Shown: piece by piece, positions 33,252 through 42,483 of the stretch | Layout of the letters: each line of letters opens with the position of its first letter | Numbering within the stretch: position 1 is the stretch's first letter | Assembly: GCF_031202265.1 (NCBI RefSeq) | Contig: NZ_CP100604.1 | Location: 8,600,501 to 8,664,500, forward strand | From: Bradyrhizobium sp. Ash2021 | Lineage (GTDB): Bacteria; Pseudomonadota; Alphaproteobacteria; Rhizobiales; Xanthobacteraceae | Length of the DNA stretch: 64,000 nt | Direction: 5' to 3' | The notes under the pieces: generated by a model | What the model was told of the DNA's origin: nothing | The model's input: only the letters and a program-made list of their open reading frames with translations | The model's database searches: none | Made by a program: the position numbers and the translations under genes

Positions 33252-34196
33252 TCAAGCCGCGGCCTCCGCGCGCGCATTTCGCCGGATCACCTGCGGCGGC
33301 TGTCCGAAGGCGCGCAGGAAGGCGCGGCGCATGCGGTCGCGATCGGCAAAGCCGGTTTGCCGGGCGATGACTTCGATTGGATGGCGGCTCTGCTCCATCA
33401 TCAAACGTGCAGTCTCGACGCGCAGGTTCTCGACCGCCTTGGCCGGCGACTGACCGGTCTCGGCGTGGAACGCACGGCTGAACTGGCGTGGACTGAGATG
33501 CGCCGCTTTCGCCAGCTCCCTCACCGTCAGCTTCGAGGTGAGATTGCGCTTCGCGTAGGCCAATGCGCCCTGGATGCGGTCGGATTTCGGCTCCAGCTCC
33601 AGCAGCGCCGAAAATTGCGACTGGCCGCCGGCGCGCCGGTGATAGACCACGAGCTTTTTGGCCACGGCGCGGGCCACATCTGCGCCAAAGTCCTGCTCGA
33701 TCAACGCCAATGCGAGGTCGATGCCCGCGGTCGCGCCCGCCGAGGTCCATACCGGACCGTCCGCGATGAAGATGCGGTCTTCCTCCACCTTCACGTTTGG
33801 AAACTGCGCCTGCAGATCGCGGGCATAGAACCAATGCGTTGTCGCACGCCGTCCGTCGAGCAAACCTGCTTCGGCCAGGATGAACGCACCGGTACAGGTT
33901 GCGGCGACCCGCCGGTTTCGGCCCAAGGCCCGCCGCACAAATTCGATCAGGCCCGGCGTTGACGGCTCGATCACGGTGCCGCCGCCGACGATCAGCGTGT
34001 CGAAATTCGCATCGCCGAACGGCTCGGCCAGGATGCTCATGCCCATCGAGGCGGGAACAGGCCCGCCAGTCTCTGACAGCAGCTGCATGTCGTAGACCGG
34101 TTCGCCGAGATGAACATTGGCGAATTCGAAGGCGGAGATGACGGCAAAACCCATCACCTGAAAGCCGGGGAAAACGACGAAGCCGATGCGCTGCAT
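33252..34196 (-). CDS. GlxA-type AraC regulator with DJ-1/PfpI domain
   Basis: 314 residues. An N-terminal DJ-1/PfpI (class I amidotransferase-like) domain begins MQRIGFVVFPGFQVMGFA and contains the elbow Cys in VAATCTGAFILAEAGLL; the C-terminal 100 residues hold two AraC helix-turn-helix motifs (KLTVRELAKAAHLSPRQFSR and IEVIARQTGFADRDRMRRAF). This is the FtrA/GlxA layout: the sensor domain detects a small metabolite or stress. GGAGG lies 6 nt before ATG 34196. It diverges from an SDR gene, its probable target. Confidence 0.9.
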   Translation of the reverse strand: MQRIGFVVFPGFQVMGFAVISAFEFANVHLGEPVYDMQLLSETGGPVPASMGMSILAEPFGDANFDTLIVGGGTVIEPSTPGLIEFVRRALGRNRRVAATCTGAFILAEAGLLDGRRATTHWFYARDLQAQFPNVKVEEDRIFIADGPVWTSAGATAGIDLALALIEQDFGADVARAVAKKLVVYHRRAGGQSQFSALLELEPKSDRIQGALAYAKRNLTSKLTVRELAKAAHLSPRQFSRAFHAETGQSPAKAVENLRVETARLMMEQSRHPIEVIARQTGFADRDRMRRAFLRAFGQPPQVIRRNARAEAAA

Positions 34197-34209
34197 GAGG
34201 GCCTCCAAC

Positions 34210-34239
34210 AATGTCCTAAAACGCCGTTTATATGACATT
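34210..34239. promoter_or_regulatory. Inverted repeat in the araC/SDR divergent promoter
   Basis: AATGTC (34210-34215) and GACATT (34234-34239) form a perfect 6-bp inverted repeat with 18 nt between; a further GACAT lies at 34243-34247. It sits 14 bp from the AraC-type gene start and is a candidate operator. The role is inferred from position only. Confidence 0.35.
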
Positions 34240-34315
34240 TGAGACATCGATCCGCAAGCCTAGGTCTCCTTTGCAGAGACCCGAATTCGTCGGGGCATCA
34301 GAGGAGACCAGAAAC

Positions 34316-35137
34316 ATGACCACCACCACAAAAATGGGAACGGCGCTGATCACCGGCGCTTCCGCAGGTATCGGGGCCATCTACGCCGACCGTTTGGCAA
34401 AACGCGGCTACGACCTGATCCTGGTCGCCCGCAACCAGAGCCGGCTCGCTGCATTGGCCCGGCGCCTGAGAAACGAGACCGGCCGATCGGTCGAAACCAT
34501 CACGGCCGATCTCAATGACAGAGTGGATCTGGCGAGGATCGAGACGACGCTGCGCAACAATCCCGGCATTACGCTGCTGGTGAACAACGCCGGCGTCGGC
34601 GCCGCTGCCCCGCTGCTCAATTCCGACGTCGAGAAGATGGATGAGATGATCCGCCTCAACGTCGGTGCGCTGACCCGGCTGACCTACGCGGCCGTGCCCG
34701 GTTTGGTTGCGCGCGGCGGTGGGACGATCATCAACATCTCCTCGATCGTGGCGATCTCGCCCGAGACCCTCAACGGCGTCTACGGCGGCAGCAAGGCGTT
34801 CGTGCTGGCGCTCAGCCAATCGCTGCAGCATGAGCTTGCCCAGAAGGGTGTGCGGGTCCAGGCGGTCCTGCCCGGCGCGACGGCAACGGAGTTTTGGGAT
34901 GTCGCCGGCCTGCCGGTTCACAATTTACCGACCGCAATCGTGATGTCGGCCGAGGACATGGTCGATGCCGCGCTTGCCGGCCTCGACCAGGGCGAGACCA
35001 TCACTATTCCATCGCTGCCCGACAAGGCCGAGTGGGATGAGTTCGACGCGGCACGCCGCGCGATGTCCGGCAAGCTTTCGAGTTCTGTCCCGGCTAGCCG
35101 ATACGGCATCAAGCGCTCTCGAATGGCTGCGAGCTGA
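34316..35137 (+). CDS. Short-chain dehydrogenase/reductase
   Basis: 273 residues. TGASAGIGAIYADRLA (NADP-binding), LVNNAGVGAAAPL, NISSIVA and the catalytic YGGSKAF are all present. The enzyme should reduce a carbonyl or oxidise an alcohol with NADP(H). The ATG at 34316 has GAGGAGACC upstream; the frame extends to 34232 but without a better start. It is divergent from the GlxA-type regulator. It ends just before a hairpin that serves as terminator for the opposite strand. Confidence 0.9.
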   Translation: MTTTTKMGTALITGASAGIGAIYADRLAKRGYDLILVARNQSRLAALARRLRNETGRSVETITADLNDRVDLARIETTLRNNPGITLLVNNAGVGAAAPLLNSDVEKMDEMIRLNVGALTRLTYAAVPGLVARGGGTIINISSIVAISPETLNGVYGGSKAFVLALSQSLQHELAQKGVRVQAVLPGATATEFWDVAGLPVHNLPTAIVMSAEDMVDAALAGLDQGETITIPSLPDKAEWDEFDAARRAMSGKLSSSVPASRYGIKRSRMAAS

Positions 35138-35149
35138 CGCGAGCTTTGT

Positions 35150-35190
35150 AAAAGAAAAAAAGCCCGGTTCTGGATGGCCAGAACCGGGCT
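35150..35190 (-). terminator. Rho-independent terminator of the GNAT gene
   Basis: AGCCCGGTTCTGG (35161-35173) and CCAGAACCGGGCT (35178-35190) form a perfect 13-bp stem with a 4-nt loop. On the minus strand it is followed by a T-run (plus-strand AAAAGAAAAAA, 35150-35160). It lies 8 nt beyond the stop at 35199 and could stop the convergent SDR transcript too. Confidence 0.9.
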
Positions 35191-35198
35191 CAGTCTTG

Positions 35199-35822
35199 TC
35201 AAGCCGCGGCCGAGGACAAAGCGCCCTGGCGGGAGAGGGCGGCGAGCCGCCAGCTTGCACAGGGAATGTCTCGCGGCTCGACATCGATATGCCTTTCGAA
35301 ACGCACCAGCTTCCAGTCGTCGGGCGAATGGGTGAAGGCGTAACCGGATTTGCGCGCCAGCCCGATCATGGCGTCGTTGGAGCGCAGCGTGTCGCCGAAC
35401 AGCCGCTCGGCGCCGAACGAAGCCGCACGGCATTCAAGATTTTTCATCAGCGCGCTGCCGATGCCGTGGCCCTGCCAGCGGTCGTCGATCGACAGGCCGA
35501 ACTCGATACTCGCGGTGTCGGCGTGGAAGGCGTAGCGGGCTTCGCCGACGATGGTATCAAAGCCGTCGACCACCATGGTTGCGACCACGCTGAACCGCTC
35601 GGCCTCGCCGACATGGATGAAATGCTCGAGAAGGCTCTGGGGCAGTTCGCTCATGGCGCCGAGAAAGCGGTTGTAGCGGGAGCGGGTCGACAGCGCGCGA
35701 AAATAGCTCTGCAGTTCCTCGGCATCGCGCGGCTCGACGAAGCGCACGGTCACGGCGCTGCCGCTGCGCGAGCGCAGCACGTCGGAATACTGCCGGAGAT
35801 CGTCGAAACGCAGCGCTGTCAT
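35199..35822 (-). CDS. GNAT N-acetyltransferase
   Basis: 207 residues. The GNAT fold is shown by VRFVEPRDAEELQSYFRALS at the N-terminus and the acetyl-CoA-binding motif A ... IEFGLSIDDRWQGHGIGSALMKNLE (partly quoted), with the R/Q-x-x-G-x-G/A signature as RWQGHGIG. It resembles the acetyltransferase domain that in larger proteins is linked to the ADP-forming acyl-CoA synthetase (Pat type), here stand-alone. The ATG at 35822 has GGGAG 6 nt before it; the GTG just upstream would also fit. Substrate unknown. Confidence 0.87.
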   Translation of the reverse strand: MTALRFDDLRQYSDVLRSRSGSAVTVRFVEPRDAEELQSYFRALSTRSRYNRFLGAMSELPQSLLEHFIHVGEAERFSVVATMVVDGFDTIVGEARYAFHADTASIEFGLSIDDRWQGHGIGSALMKNLECRAASFGAERLFGDTLRSNDAMIGLARKSGYAFTHSPDDWKLVRFERHIDVEPRDIPCASWRLAALSRQGALSSAAA

Positions 35823-35894
35823 CACACGCTCCCATCAATCTCAAAAAAGTTGCCGGCACCCCTCACCAGAGGCGGCGCCGGCTCGGCTGCGCAG

Positions 35895-36098
35895 TTACGC
35901 CCGCCAGAACGGTTTTTCGGCTTCGAAAGCGACATCGCTCCGGGACAAGCCGACGTCGTGCAGGTCGCGGTCGGTGCACTGGGCCAGCTCGCGGCGAGCC
36001 TGGTAGCGCTGACGCCAGAGGTGGAAAGTATCGCTCAACTGGCTCAACAAGCCCGGAACATGATGATTTGTCATCGATTCATGGGTGCAGGTAGACAT
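35895..36098 (-). CDS. DUF1127 small protein
   Basis: 67 residues, with LSDTFHLWRQRYQARRELAQCTDRDLHDVGLSRSD (partly quoted) matching the Arg-rich DUF1127 domain: W-x-R-x(4)-R-x-L, then D-x-x-L-x-D-I/V-G-L-x-R. Small DUF1127 proteins in alphaproteobacteria bind RNA or affect phosphate and carbon metabolism; the exact role here is unknown. AGGAGG lies 6 nt before ATG 36098. It is divergent from the LysR regulator. Confidence 0.87.
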   Translation of the reverse strand: MSTCTHESMTNHHVPGLLSQLSDTFHLWRQRYQARRELAQCTDRDLHDVGLSRSDVAFEAEKPFWRA

Positions 36099-36122
36099 TT
36101 TGGCCTCCTACGGCTAATCTGT

Positions 36123-36142
36123 TGCCGCTAATATCTGCGGCA
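36123..36142. promoter_or_regulatory. Short palindrome upstream of DUF1127 and lysR
   Basis: TGCCGC-TAATATCT-GCGGCA: a perfect 6-bp inverted repeat with an AT-rich 8-nt centre, 25 nt from the DUF1127 start. It could be an operator for the divergent pair. Confidence 0.35.
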
Positions 36143-36178
36143 TCAGGGCTTTCTACAAACGACACTTTGTGCCGCTTA

Positions 36179-36197
36179 ACATGAGATAAACTCATGT
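36179..36197. promoter_or_regulatory. Inverted repeat before the LysR gene
   Basis: ACATGAG-ATAAA-CTCATGT, a perfect 7-bp inverted repeat ending 17 nt before ATG 36214. LysR-type regulators usually bind such interrupted palindromes near their own promoter, so this is a reasonable autoregulatory site. Confidence 0.5.
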
Positions 36198-36213
36198 ATT
36201 TGGAATTGCGGAA

Positions 36214-37113
36214 ATGACCGCCAGGCTGCCCTCGCTCAATGGACTTCGCGCCTTCGAGGCTGCGGCCCGGCACTTAAGCTTCACGCAAGCCGCCGCCGAG
36301 CTGAACGTGACGCAGACCGCGATCAGCCATCAGATCAAACGGCTGGAGGAAGAACTCGGGGTTCGGCTGTTCGTCCGCCAGAACCGCGCGCTGACATTGA
36401 CGCCGGAGGCGAAAGACTACCTCCCCGGGATCCGCGCCGCGTTCAACGATATGCGGCTCGCCACCGACCGCCTGCAGCGCAAGGACGACGGCCATGTGCT
36501 GACGGTCTCGACGCTGGCGTCGCTGGCTGCAAAGTGGCTGTTGCCGCGGCTTACGGCATTTCAGGAGGCGCATCCCGGCATCGACGTGCGCATCACCACC
36601 TCGTCCGGCCTGGTCGATTTTCAACGCGACAATGTCGATGCCGCGATCCGCTATGGCCGCGGCCAGTGGCAGGGGGTTCGTGCCGACTGGCTGATGGCGG
36701 ATGAACTGTTCCCGGTCTGCAGCCCGGCGCTGCTGCAAGCAGGCAAGCCGCTGAAATGCCCCGAAGACCTCCGCGATCACGTCTTGCTGCACACCAGCAA
36801 TATCTACAGCGACGACTGGCGGCTGTGGCTGACGGCGGCGGGGTTGCCGACCGATTTGTCGAAACAGCCAGGCGTCACCTTCGACCTGATCTTCGTGACC
36901 ATTCAGGCCGCCATCGACGGCATCGGCGTGGCGATGGGCCGGACCTCCTATGTCCAGGACGACATCAGCAAGGGCCGGCTCGTGGTTCCCTTCAAGATCG
37001 CGCTGCCGACCGACGCCGGATTCTACCTCGTCTCGCCGCAGGGAAGAGCGGATTCCCCAAAACTTTCGGCGTTCCGGCAATGGCTTATCGCGTCCGCACA
37101 GGGCAAATCCTGA
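36214..37113 (+). CDS. LysR-family regulator (GcvA-like), probable tcu regulator
   Basis: 299 residues. N-terminal winged HTH LRAFEAAARHLSFTQAAAELNVTQTAISHQIK (partly quoted) and a C-terminal substrate-binding domain, with the GcvA-subgroup motif AAIRYGRGQWQGVRADWL. It stands directly upstream of the permease, TcuA and TcuB genes on the same strand, so it probably controls tricarballylate-type use, as TcuR does in Salmonella. No terminator is seen in the 150-nt gap to the permease. Confidence 0.88.
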   Translation: MTARLPSLNGLRAFEAAARHLSFTQAAAELNVTQTAISHQIKRLEEELGVRLFVRQNRALTLTPEAKDYLPGIRAAFNDMRLATDRLQRKDDGHVLTVSTLASLAAKWLLPRLTAFQEAHPGIDVRITTSSGLVDFQRDNVDAAIRYGRGQWQGVRADWLMADELFPVCSPALLQAGKPLKCPEDLRDHVLLHTSNIYSDDWRLWLTAAGLPTDLSKQPGVTFDLIFVTIQAAIDGIGVAMGRTSYVQDDISKGRLVVPFKIALPTDAGFYLVSPQGRADSPKLSAFRQWLIASAQGKS

Positions 37114-37266
37114 CACTGCGCCATTCGGCCGTTTTCCAATCGAGCTATGCGTTTTCGGGGTTGGTCGCGCCACGCGGGCGTGCCAAATTGCCGCACAAGG
37201 CAGGGTAACTGCCTCGGCTGGCGAAGCTTTTCCCGTCGGCCCTTTGTAACGGGGAGAAGGGGCGTC

Positions 37267-38583
37267 ATGGCGCAATCGGGGACTTCGGACACACCGCAAA
37301 TCAAATCGCGCATCGGCGCCATCTTGCGCGCGACCAGCGGCAATTTCCTCGAGCAGTTCGATTTCTTCCTGTTCGGCTTTTACGCACCCCTTATCGCGAA
37401 GGCGTTCTTTCCGTCCACTGACGATACCGCCGCTTTGCTCAACACCTTCGGTGTATTCTGGCTGGGCGCCCTGATGCGTCCGGTCGGCGCCATCGTGCTC
37501 GGCGCCTATATCGACCGGATCGGCCGCCGCCTCGGCCTGATCGTGACGCTGGCGATCATGGCAATGGGCACGGTTATTATCGCGTTCTGTCCGACCTATG
37601 CGAGCATCGGAGTTGCCGCACCTGTCATCGTGTTGATCGGCCGCCTGCTGCAGGGCTTCTCCGCCGGTGTCGAACTTGGCGGCGTGTCGGTCTATCTTTC
37701 CGAGATTGCCACCCCCGGCAACAGGGGGTTCTACACCTCGTTTCAGTCCTCCAGTCAGCAGGTCGCCATTTTCGTTGCGGCCATCATCGGCTTTATCCTG
37801 AACGCGATGATGCCGGCTGCGATGATCGAAGCATGGGGCTGGCGAATTCCGTTCTTTATCGGCTGCATGATCATTCCCGTCATTTTCGTGCTGCGCCGGA
37901 CGCTGGAAGAAACGCCGGCATTCCTCGCCATGAAGAAACATCCGACCACGGCGGAAGTCTTCAGTTCGGCCGCCGTCAACTGGAAGATCATCCTGCTCGG
38001 AATGATGCTGGCCGCCATGACCACCGTGACCTTCTACTTCGTCACCGTCTATACGCCGTCCTTTGGCAAAGAGCTGAAACTCTCCGCCAAGGACAGCCTT
38101 CTGGTCACCCTCCTGGTGGCCGTGACCAACTTCATCTGGAATCCGGTCGGCGGCGCACTGTCTGACCGGATCGGTCGCAGGCCCGTATTGCTGGCGATTG
38201 CAGGCCTGTCGTTCGTGACCGCCTATCCCGCGCTGCTTTGGCTCACAGCCGCTCCGACTTTCGGCAAGCTGCTGGCGGTCGGAATGATGTTTTCGCTCTA
38301 TTTCGGTGTTTACAGCGGCACCATGCTGGGCGCGCTGGTTGAAATCGTCCCGGCGCATGTTCGCACCACCTGTTTCTCGCTGGCATTTTCTCTCGCAGCG
38401 GCGCTGTTCGGCACGTTTACGCCCTTTGCGGCAACCAAGCTGATCGCCATGACAGGTGACAAGGCGTCCCCCGGCTTCTGGCTGATGTGCGCCGCGGCGA
38501 GCGGTTTCATCGCTGCAATCGTCATCTACCGCAGTGGAGCGATCGAGGCGCGCGAACAGGCGGTCGCCGCGCAGCGGGCGTGA
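37267..38583 (+). CDS. tcuC: MHS-family MFS permease, tricarballylate/citrate-type (TcuC-like)
   Basis: 438 residues, 12 predicted TM helices. The metabolite:H+ symporter family signature near TM2-3 reads [19 protein letters not shown], and [18 protein letters not shown] at the N-terminus is typical of the CitA/TcuC branch. It should bring a tricarboxylate into the cell with protons. ATG 37267 follows GGGGAGAAGGGG; a longer frame from 37147 has no better site. Its neighbours, TcuA and TcuB, support tricarballylate or a related acid as substrate. Confidence 0.85.
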   Translation: MAQSGTSDTPQIKSRIGAILRATSGNFLEQFDFFLFGFYAPLIAKAFFPSTDDTAALLNTFGVFWLGALMRPVGAIVLGAYIDRIGRRLGLIVTLAIMAMGTVIIAFCPTYASIGVAAPVIVLIGRLLQGFSAGVELGGVSVYLSEIATPGNRGFYTSFQSSSQQVAIFVAAIIGFILNAMMPAAMIEAWGWRIPFFIGCMIIPVIFVLRRTLEETPAFLAMKKHPTTAEVFSSAAVNWKIILLGMMLAAMTTVTFYFVTVYTPSFGKELKLSAKDSLLVTLLVAVTNFIWNPVGGALSDRIGRRPVLLAIAGLSFVTAYPALLWLTAAPTFGKLLAVGMMFSLYFGVYSGTMLGALVEIVPAHVRTTCFSLAFSLAAALFGTFTPFAATKLIAMTGDKASPGFWLMCAAASGFIAAIVIYRSGAIEAREQAVAAQRA

Positions 38584-38634
38584 GACGGCCGGCCGCCGGT
38601 TTTGCTTTCCATGCAAACAAGATAACAAGAACGC

Positions 38635-40032
38635 ATGGTCGATCTGACGCGTAAATTCGATGTGCTGGTGATCGGCGGCGGCAATGCCGCGTTGTGCGCC
38701 GCAATCAGCGCCCGCCGCGCCGGCGCCTCCGTGCTGGTGCTGGAAGGCGCCCCGAAATTCTATCGGGGCGGCAACACCCGCCATACCCGCAACATGCGCT
38801 GCGCCCATGATGCGGCGACCGACATCCTCACCGGGCCCTATACCGAAGAGGAATTCTGGAACGACCTGTTGGTCGTGACCGGCGGCCAGACCGACGAAGA
38901 ACTCGCAAAGTTCATGATCCGGGAGTCCAAGGACATTTTGGGCTGGGTCGTCGAACAGGGCGTGCGCTGGCAGCCGTCGCTCGGCGGCACGCTGAGCCTC
39001 GGCCGCACCAATTCGTTCTTCCTCGGCGGCGGCCGGGCGATGCTGAACGCGCTCTATCTCACCGCCGAAAAACTCGGCGTCGACATCCTCTACGACGCCG
39101 AAGTGCTCGACCTCGAAATCGACAACGGCATGTTCCTCTCGGCCGCGCTGAAGCAGGGCGACGGCCGCGTCGATGTCCGCGGCTCGGCGCTGGTGGCCGC
39201 CGCCGGCGGTTTTGAAGCCAACATCGAATGGCTCAGGGAATATTGGGGAGAGGCCGCCGACAATTTCCTGATCCGCGGCACGCCCTATAACCGCGGCTCG
39301 ATCCTGAAGATGCTGCTCGCCAAGGGCGTGCAGGAAATCGGCGATCCCACCCAATGCCATGCGGTCGCGATCGACGCCCGCGCGCCTAAATTCGACGGCG
39401 GCATCATCACGCGGCATGACTCGGTCGTGTTCGGCATCGTCGTCAACAAGCACGCCCAGCGATTCTACGACGAGGGCGAGGACATCTGGCCGAAACGCTA
39501 TGCGATCTGGGGCCGGCTGGTGGCCGCCCAGCCCGACCAGATCGCCTACATCATTTTCGATTCGACGGTTGTCACGAGTTTTATGCCGACACTGTTCCCG
39601 CCGATCGCAGGGGAATCGATCGCCGAACTCGCCGTCAAACTCGAACTCGATCCGGCGGCGCTCGAAACAACCCTCGCCGATTTCAACGCCGCGGTGCAGC
39701 CCGGCACCTTCGACCACACCATCCTCGACGATTGCCGCACCGAAGGCGTGACACCGCCGAAGACGCATTGGGCGCGCAAGATCGAGACGGCGCCTTATCT
39801 CGCCTATCCGGTGCGGCCCGGCATCACCTTCACCTATCTCGGCACCCGCGTGAACAAGCAGTCGCGCATGCTGATGAAGGACGGCAAGCCCGCCGCCAAC
39901 ATGTTCGCGGCCGGCGAGATCATGGCCGGCAACGTGCTCGGCAAGGGCTATGCCGCCGGCATCGGCATGACCATCGGCAGCGTGTTCGGACGGGTTGCGG
40001 GACGGGAAGCGGCCAGAAATGCGAAAAACTAG
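38635..40032 (+). CDS. tcuA: FAD-dependent tricarballylate dehydrogenase-like (TcuA)
   Basis: 465 residues, the TcuA length. The N-terminal dinucleotide motif is VLVIGGGNAALCAAISARRAGASV; GGNTRHTRNMRCAHD and the C-terminal ANMFAAGEIMAGNVLGKGYAAGIGM are typical of the flavoprotein dehydrogenase family (fumarate reductase-like) that includes TcuA. It oxidises tricarballylate to cis-aconitate in Salmonella, with electrons passed on by TcuB. The gene follows the permease by 51 nt. Confidence 0.88.
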   Translation: MVDLTRKFDVLVIGGGNAALCAAISARRAGASVLVLEGAPKFYRGGNTRHTRNMRCAHDAATDILTGPYTEEEFWNDLLVVTGGQTDEELAKFMIRESKDILGWVVEQGVRWQPSLGGTLSLGRTNSFFLGGGRAMLNALYLTAEKLGVDILYDAEVLDLEIDNGMFLSAALKQGDGRVDVRGSALVAAAGGFEANIEWLREYWGEAADNFLIRGTPYNRGSILKMLLAKGVQEIGDPTQCHAVAIDARAPKFDGGIITRHDSVVFGIVVNKHAQRFYDEGEDIWPKRYAIWGRLVAAQPDQIAYIIFDSTVVTSFMPTLFPPIAGESIAELAVKLELDPAALETTLADFNAAVQPGTFDHTILDDCRTEGVTPPKTHWARKIETAPYLAYPVRPGITFTYLGTRVNKQSRMLMKDGKPAANMFAAGEIMAGNVLGKGYAAGIGMTIGSVFGRVAGREAARNAKN

Positions 40033-40045
40033 GGTGACGTGCAGA

Positions 40046-40180
40046 TCACCTCGCCCCGCTTGCGGGGAGAGGTCGGATCGCATCGCAGATGCGATCCGGG
40101 TGAGGGGGACTCTCCGCAGACCGCGCTCGCAGAGAGTCCCCCTCATCCCGACCTTCTCCCCGCAAGCGGGGAGAAGGAGA
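40046..40180. repeat. CCCCGC..GCGGGG palindromic repeat, copy 3 (inverted)
   Basis: TCACCTCGCCCCGCTTGCGGGGAGAGGTCGGATCGCATCGCAGATGCGATCC... begins with what is the right end of copies 1 and 2, so this copy is in the opposite orientation. It interrupts the tcu gene row between tcuA and the hydrolase gene. Confidence 0.85.
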
Positions 40181-40200
40181 AGAAGCCTGAGGGAGGAACC

Positions 40201-41232
40201 ATGTCGCGACTTGCTATCATTTCCGCCGCGGCTGTTCTGATGGCCTCGACGTTGGCCAATGCCGCCGAGCCGCTGGCACTGCGTGACATGGGCTCGTTCC
40301 ATGTCGGCGGCCGCCTGGTCGAGATCAGCGGCAAGCCGGTCAGGGAGGTCACCTTTACGCCGGGCGGCGTGCCCGCAAAAGTCGATCCGAACGGCACCTA
40401 TCAGGTCGAGCAGATGTATGTGCAGTATTTTCTGCCCGCCAACGAGAAGGGCGCCTATCCGCTCTTGATGTGGCACGGCGGCGGCCTCACCGGCGTCACC
40501 TACGAGACCACGCCCGACGGCCGCGAAGGCTGGCTGAATTACTTTTTGCGCAAGGGCTGGAGCGTCTACAATTCCGATGCGGTCGAACGCGGCCGCTCCG
40601 GCTGGGCGCAATACCCCGATATCTTCAAGGGCGAGCCGGTGTTTCTGACCACCAGCAATCCGTTCGAGCGCTTTCGCATCGGCGACGGGCCGAATTCCTA
40701 CGATCCCGATCCCGCAAAACGAAAACTGATGCCCGGCAGCCAGTTTCCGAACGAAGGCTACGAGAATTTCGTCAAGCAGAACGTGCCGCGCTGGACCACT
40801 ACTGACGATGCGATCGTCGCGGCCTATATCGCCGAGATCGACCGCGTCGGCCCCTGCATTGTCCTGTTCCACAGCCAGGCCGGCACGTTCGGCTTCAAGG
40901 TGGCGCAGGCGCGGCCCGACAAGGTCAAGGCCTTGATCGCAATCGAGCCCGCCGGGGTCGGCGATCCCGCGAAAGTGGAAAGCTTGAAGAACATCCCGAC
41001 GCTGATCGTCTATGGCGACTACATCGACCGCGACTCGCGCTGGCCGAAGATCCGCGCCACCGGCGTTGCCTTCGCCGACGGCATCAAGGCCGCTGGCGGC
41101 AGCGTCGATGTGGTCGATCTGCCCAAGGTCGGCATCACCGGCAATTCGCACATGATGATGATGGACAAGAACAACGCCGAGGTCGCCGGGCTGATCCAGA
41201 AGTGGCTGGAAGGCAAAGGGCTGACGAAATAA
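40201..41232 (+). CDS. Exported alpha/beta-hydrolase (esterase-like)
   Basis: 343 residues. A signal peptide (MSRLAIISAAAVLMASTLANA-AEP) predicts a periplasmic enzyme. The oxyanion segment is LLMWHGGGLTGV and the nucleophile is in LFHSQAGTFGFKVA (Ser in HSQAG in place of GxSxG), with a later VYGDYIDRDSRW segment and a C-terminal His in GNSHMMMMDKNNAEV. It is set between tcuA and tcuB, suggesting that an ester of a tricarboxylate is cut in the periplasm before uptake. GGGAGGAACC precedes ATG 40201. Confidence 0.8.
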   Translation: MSRLAIISAAAVLMASTLANAAEPLALRDMGSFHVGGRLVEISGKPVREVTFTPGGVPAKVDPNGTYQVEQMYVQYFLPANEKGAYPLLMWHGGGLTGVTYETTPDGREGWLNYFLRKGWSVYNSDAVERGRSGWAQYPDIFKGEPVFLTTSNPFERFRIGDGPNSYDPDPAKRKLMPGSQFPNEGYENFVKQNVPRWTTTDDAIVAAYIAEIDRVGPCIVLFHSQAGTFGFKVAQARPDKVKALIAIEPAGVGDPAKVESLKNIPTLIVYGDYIDRDSRWPKIRATGVAFADGIKAAGGSVDVVDLPKVGITGNSHMMMMDKNNAEVAGLIQKWLEGKGLTK

Positions 41233-41265
41233 CCAATTTGGCTTTGGGACAGGAAGCGGCGCAGC

Positions 41266-42372
41266 ATGCACGGAACCAGAATTTTGGAAGAGGCCGACCG
41301 TTTGATGACGGTCTGCAATTCCTGCCGCTATTGCGAAGGCCTCTGCGCGGTGTTTCCGGCGATGGAAATGCGCCGCTCGTTTTCCGACGGCGACCTCAAT
41401 TATCTCGCCAATCTCTGCCATAGCTGCGGCGCCTGCTACACCGACTGCCAGTTCTCGCCGCCGCATGAGTTCAACGTCAATGTGCCCCAGACGCTGGCGA
41501 TCGCGCGAAACGAGTCCTACGCGGCCTATGCCTGGCCGCGGGCGTTCTCCGGCGCGTTCGCGCGCAACGGTCTCGCCATCAGCGTGATTGCCGCGCTCAG
41601 CATCGCGGCCTTCATCTTCGGCTTTGCGGCTTTCACCGACCGGCAGGTATTGCTCGGCATTCATACCGGTCCCGGCGCGTTCTACAAATTGATGCCGCAC
41701 AACGCGATGGCGGCACTGTTCGGCGCGGCATTTCTCTATGCGATCGTCGCGCTTGTGATGGGCGTGCGCGCGTTCTGGCGCGACATCGGCGAGCCCGTCG
41801 GCATGAAAACCGACGCCAAATCGCTGTTGCAGGCGATCCGGGATGCCGGCGAGTTGCGCTATCTCGACGGTGGCGGGGTCGGCTGCTTCAACGAGGACGA
41901 TAAGCCGACCGACCGCCGCAAAATCTACCATCACCTCACCTTCTACGGCTTTGCGCTGTGTTTTGCGGCCACCTGCGTCGCGACGCTCTATCATTTCCTG
42001 TTCGCGCGCGAGGCGCCGTATGCGTGGTGGGATCTGCCGGTGGTACTGGGCACGCTCGGCGGCATCGGGCTGCTGATCGGGCCCGTGGGATTGCTCGCCG
42101 AAAAATGGAAGCGCGATCCCGTGCTGGTCGATGAAGCGCGCATGGGGATGGATGTCGCCTTCATCGCCATGCTGTTTCTGACCGGTTTGACCGGCATCGC
42201 GCTGCTGCTGTGGCGCGATACGGCGGCGATGGGACCGCTGCTGGCGCTGCATCTCGGCGTGGTATTCGCGCTGTTCATCACCATGCCCTACGGCAAATTC
42301 GTCCACGGCATCTATCGTTTCGTCGCATTGGTACGGTATGCGCGGGAGCGGCAGATGATGGGGCATGTTTAA
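41266..42372 (+). CDS. tcuB: Tricarballylate utilisation 4Fe-4S/haem protein (TcuB-like)
   Basis: 368 residues. Two ferredoxin-like 4Fe-4S clusters at the N-terminus: CNSCRYCEGLCAVFP and CHSCGACYTDCQFSPPHEF. About six TM helices follow (CitB/TcuB type), with His residues suited to haem b. It reoxidises TcuA by passing electrons to the quinone pool. Start ATG 41266, 33 nt after the hydrolase. Confidence 0.9.
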   Translation: MHGTRILEEADRLMTVCNSCRYCEGLCAVFPAMEMRRSFSDGDLNYLANLCHSCGACYTDCQFSPPHEFNVNVPQTLAIARNESYAAYAWPRAFSGAFARNGLAISVIAALSIAAFIFGFAAFTDRQVLLGIHTGPGAFYKLMPHNAMAALFGAAFLYAIVALVMGVRAFWRDIGEPVGMKTDAKSLLQAIRDAGELRYLDGGGVGCFNEDDKPTDRRKIYHHLTFYGFALCFAATCVATLYHFLFAREAPYAWWDLPVVLGTLGGIGLLIGPVGLLAEKWKRDPVLVDEARMGMDVAFIAMLFLTGLTGIALLLWRDTAAMGPLLALHLGVVFALFITMPYGKFVHGIYRFVALVRYARERQMMGHV

Positions 42373-42375
42373 GGT

Positions 42376-42483
42376 CGTCATTGCGAGCATCCGACCTCGT
42401 CATTGCGAGCGAAGCGAAGCAATCCATTTCACCGCGTAAAGGAAGAATGGATTGCTTCGTCGCAAGAGCTCCTCGCAATGACG
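42376..42483. repeat. CGTCATTGCGAGCG repeat, copy 2 with duplicated head
   Basis: Two CGTCATTGCGAGC heads (42376 and 42401) precede the usual AAGCGAAGCAATCCATT and the complementary ATGGATTGCTTCGTCGC..CTCGCAATGACG. The extra head suggests a nested or imprecise event. Confidence 0.8.

Noticed and set aside
36274..42390. A 2038-codon open frame on the minus strand
   Set aside because: It lies antisense to the LysR, permease, TcuA, hydrolase and TcuB genes, all with clear motifs. The length results from few stop codons in high-GC antisense DNA; the translation is His/Gln/Arg-rich with no domain.
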